The notes beneath the pieces were generated by a model. The model saw only the letters and a program-made list of their open reading frames with translations. It searched no databases and was not told the origin of the DNA. From Sphingobacterium sp. HMA12 (GTDB taxonomy: Bacteria; Bacteroidota; Bacteroidia; Sphingobacteriales; Sphingobacteriaceae), in assembly GCF_002933815.1 (NCBI RefSeq), contig NZ_BEYR01000001.1:310001-374000 (forward strand): a stretch of 64,000 bases of DNA. The letters are read 5' to 3'. A program made the translations under genes and the position numbers. Numbering within the stretch: the stretch's first letter is position 1; each line of letters starts with the position of its first letter. Below, piece by piece: positions 63,801-64,000 of this stretch.

Positions 63801-64000
63801 GAAAGGCTCTACAGTCGTCGGGAAATTGTGGGTTTCGGCTTTTACGGATAAAACAGAATCGAAAGATTTTTCCTCGTAAAAGTCAGGCTTGTCAGCGGAT
63901 TTAGGTGCAAACTGGGTGACCCGTGGGCCTTTAATAAAGGCTACGTTGTCTTTATACGCAGAAACAATCTCATTTGGATTTGTTTCGGAAGTTTTCTTGA
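60900..64000 (-). CDS. purL: phosphoribosylformylglycinamidine synthase, 5' end outside window
   Basis: The frame is open to the right edge: upstream of an internal Met at 63758 it reads KAETHNFPTTVEPFSGAATG and GSGGEIRDR, core PurL sequence, so the gene continues beyond the window. About 1030 residues are visible of an expected 1200 or more. The FGAM synthase domains carry GQPLITGSV, GGAAVSSAD and ISLSANWMWAANNEGEDARLY. The C-terminal glutaminase has SVGICNGCQLFMEL (catalytic Cys) and MPHIERSIFQWHW (His and Glu). It is the single-chain large PurL that aminates FGAR with glutamine and ATP in purine synthesis. Confidence 0.97.
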   Translation of the reverse strand, partial: KKTSETNPNEIVSAYKDNVAFIKGPRVTQFAPKSADKPDFYEEKSFDSVLSVKAETHNFPTTVEPFSGAATGSGGEIRDRMAGGQGAIPLAGTAVYMTAYSRLLQDRPWEKAMPERQWLYQTPVDILIKASNGASDFGNKFGQPLITGSVLTFEHEEEGRKLGYDKVIMQAGGVGYGKLDQAKKHTPKIGDKIVILGGENYRIGMGGAAVSSADTGAFGSGIELNAIQRSNPEMQKRAANAVRSLVEADHNPIVSIHDHGAGGHLNCLSELVEETGGLIDLDALPVGDPTLSAKEIIGNESQERMGLVIAEDDIAILKRVADRERAPMYTVGDVTGDHRFTFASKSNGAKPMDYALEDFFGSSPKTFMRDKIVARNYADLTYDSANIPSYLNQVLQLEAVASKDWLTNKVDRCVGGRVAKQQCAGPLQLPLNNVGVMALDYKGKEGIATTIGHSPVAALIDPAAASKTAIAESLSNIVFAPIINGLAGISLSANWMWAANNEGEDARLYQAVKACSDFAIALGINIPTGKDSLSMKQKYPNGENVIAPGTLIISAAGNCTDITKVVEPVLNKNAGSIYYINLSKDNFKLGGSSFAQIVNKLGTEVPTIQDANYFKTAFNTVQQLINDNQIEAGHDIGSGGLITTLLEMTFADVNLAANYDLSGLNESDAVKVLFSENIGLVLQAKNDTVFEQAVKEAGVDAIKIGHAVAGSTVTIKNGEENFSFDVAATRDVWSTTSFLLDSKQSKNGTAQQRFDNYKNQPLTFTFPSQFNGKKPVIDGSKTRPKAAILREKGSNSEREMANAMFLAGFDVKDVHMTDLISGRETLEEIQFIGAVGGFSNSDVLGSAKGWAGAFLYNEKAKKALADFFARPDTLSVGICNGCQLFMELEMINPEHEVHGKMLHNTSGKHESNFVSVKVQENNSVMLSTLAGSTLGVWISHGEGKFNLPLAEEQYNIVAKYGYEQYPHNPNGSDYNTAMICDKSGRHLATMPHIERSIFQWHWANYPKGRQDEVSPWLEAFVNARNWIDNQNK

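Noticed and set aside
1..64000. CRISPR arrays, insertion sequences, rRNA operons
   Set aside because: No regularly spaced direct repeats, transposase genes with terminal repeats, or rRNA-like stretches were seen.

Overview
The window comes from a member of the Bacteroidota, most likely the family Sphingobacteriaceae and close to Sphingobacterium (inferred). The base composition is moderate to low GC. Ribosome binding sites are mostly absent, and promoters fit the Bacteroidota consensus (TTTG or TTG about 20 nt upstream of TAnnTTTG). The primary sigma factor is the short RpoD type (286 aa), and an inositol-lipid cluster is present. It reads as ordinary chromosome: about 50 genes, no insertion sequence, prophage, CRISPR array or rRNA, and one tRNA gene. 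Both end genes are cut by the window edges: a Sel1-repeat protein on the left and purL on the right.

Layout. 1-10.2 kb: Sel1-repeat protein, small membrane protein, YfiT-like enzyme, DUF2625 protein, lipoprotein of unknown function, a NYN/OST-HTH predicted RNase, a predicted small RNA (5738-5802, minus), a divergent AraC regulator and CynX-like MFS transporter, and a secreted CocE-type hydrolase. 10.7-16.5 kb: inositol-3-phosphate synthase, then a tight run of sugar-type nucleotidyltransferase, ATP-grasp, CDP-alcohol phosphatidyltransferase, flippase-like membrane protein and HAD phosphatase. This looks like an inositol phospholipid or inositol sphingolipid pathway. 16.5-32.4 kb: AraC with a VanX-like dipeptidase, polyphosphate kinase, DJ-1/PfpI, two FMN reductases, a PLP enzyme, RluA-type pseudouridine synthase, class IV aminotransferase, a His/Arg-rich secreted protein, a polysaccharide deacetylase lipoprotein, PhnA-like protein, YpfJ-like metallopeptidase, LuxE-like protein, cupin, Crp-like regulator and FabG.

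32.7-48.4 kb: malate:quinone oxidoreductase; a clear TPP riboswitch controlling a PnuC-family transporter (therefore probably the thiamine transporter PnuT) and an overlapping acyl-CoA-dehydrogenase-like flavoprotein; tRNA-Arg(CCG); Xer recombinase; M16 peptidase; RpoD; a small Xre regulator; Fmt; FtsX-like permease; CPA2 antiporter; isocitrate dehydrogenase. 48.5-53.4 kb: serC, serA, lysC and lysA (serine and lysine/threonine-family biosynthesis). 53.4-64 kb: a three-gene run of divergent Lgt-like protein, tiny membrane protein and Tes-like radical SAM enzyme; a large MscS channel; a divergent AraC regulator and AEC transporter; DoxX; purL.

Most interesting points: (1) a compact predicted sRNA with a strong promoter and terminator whose 5' part is antisense to what looks like the conserved start region of SusC/TonB-receptor mRNAs; (2) a flavoprotein under TPP-riboswitch control; (3) the Lgt-like/Tes-like radical SAM operon, in which the Lgt homologue lacks the usual catalytic histidine; (4) the inositol-lipid operon, whose phosphotransferase has a one-residue insertion in its signature; (5) several very long perfect palindromes used as shared terminators.
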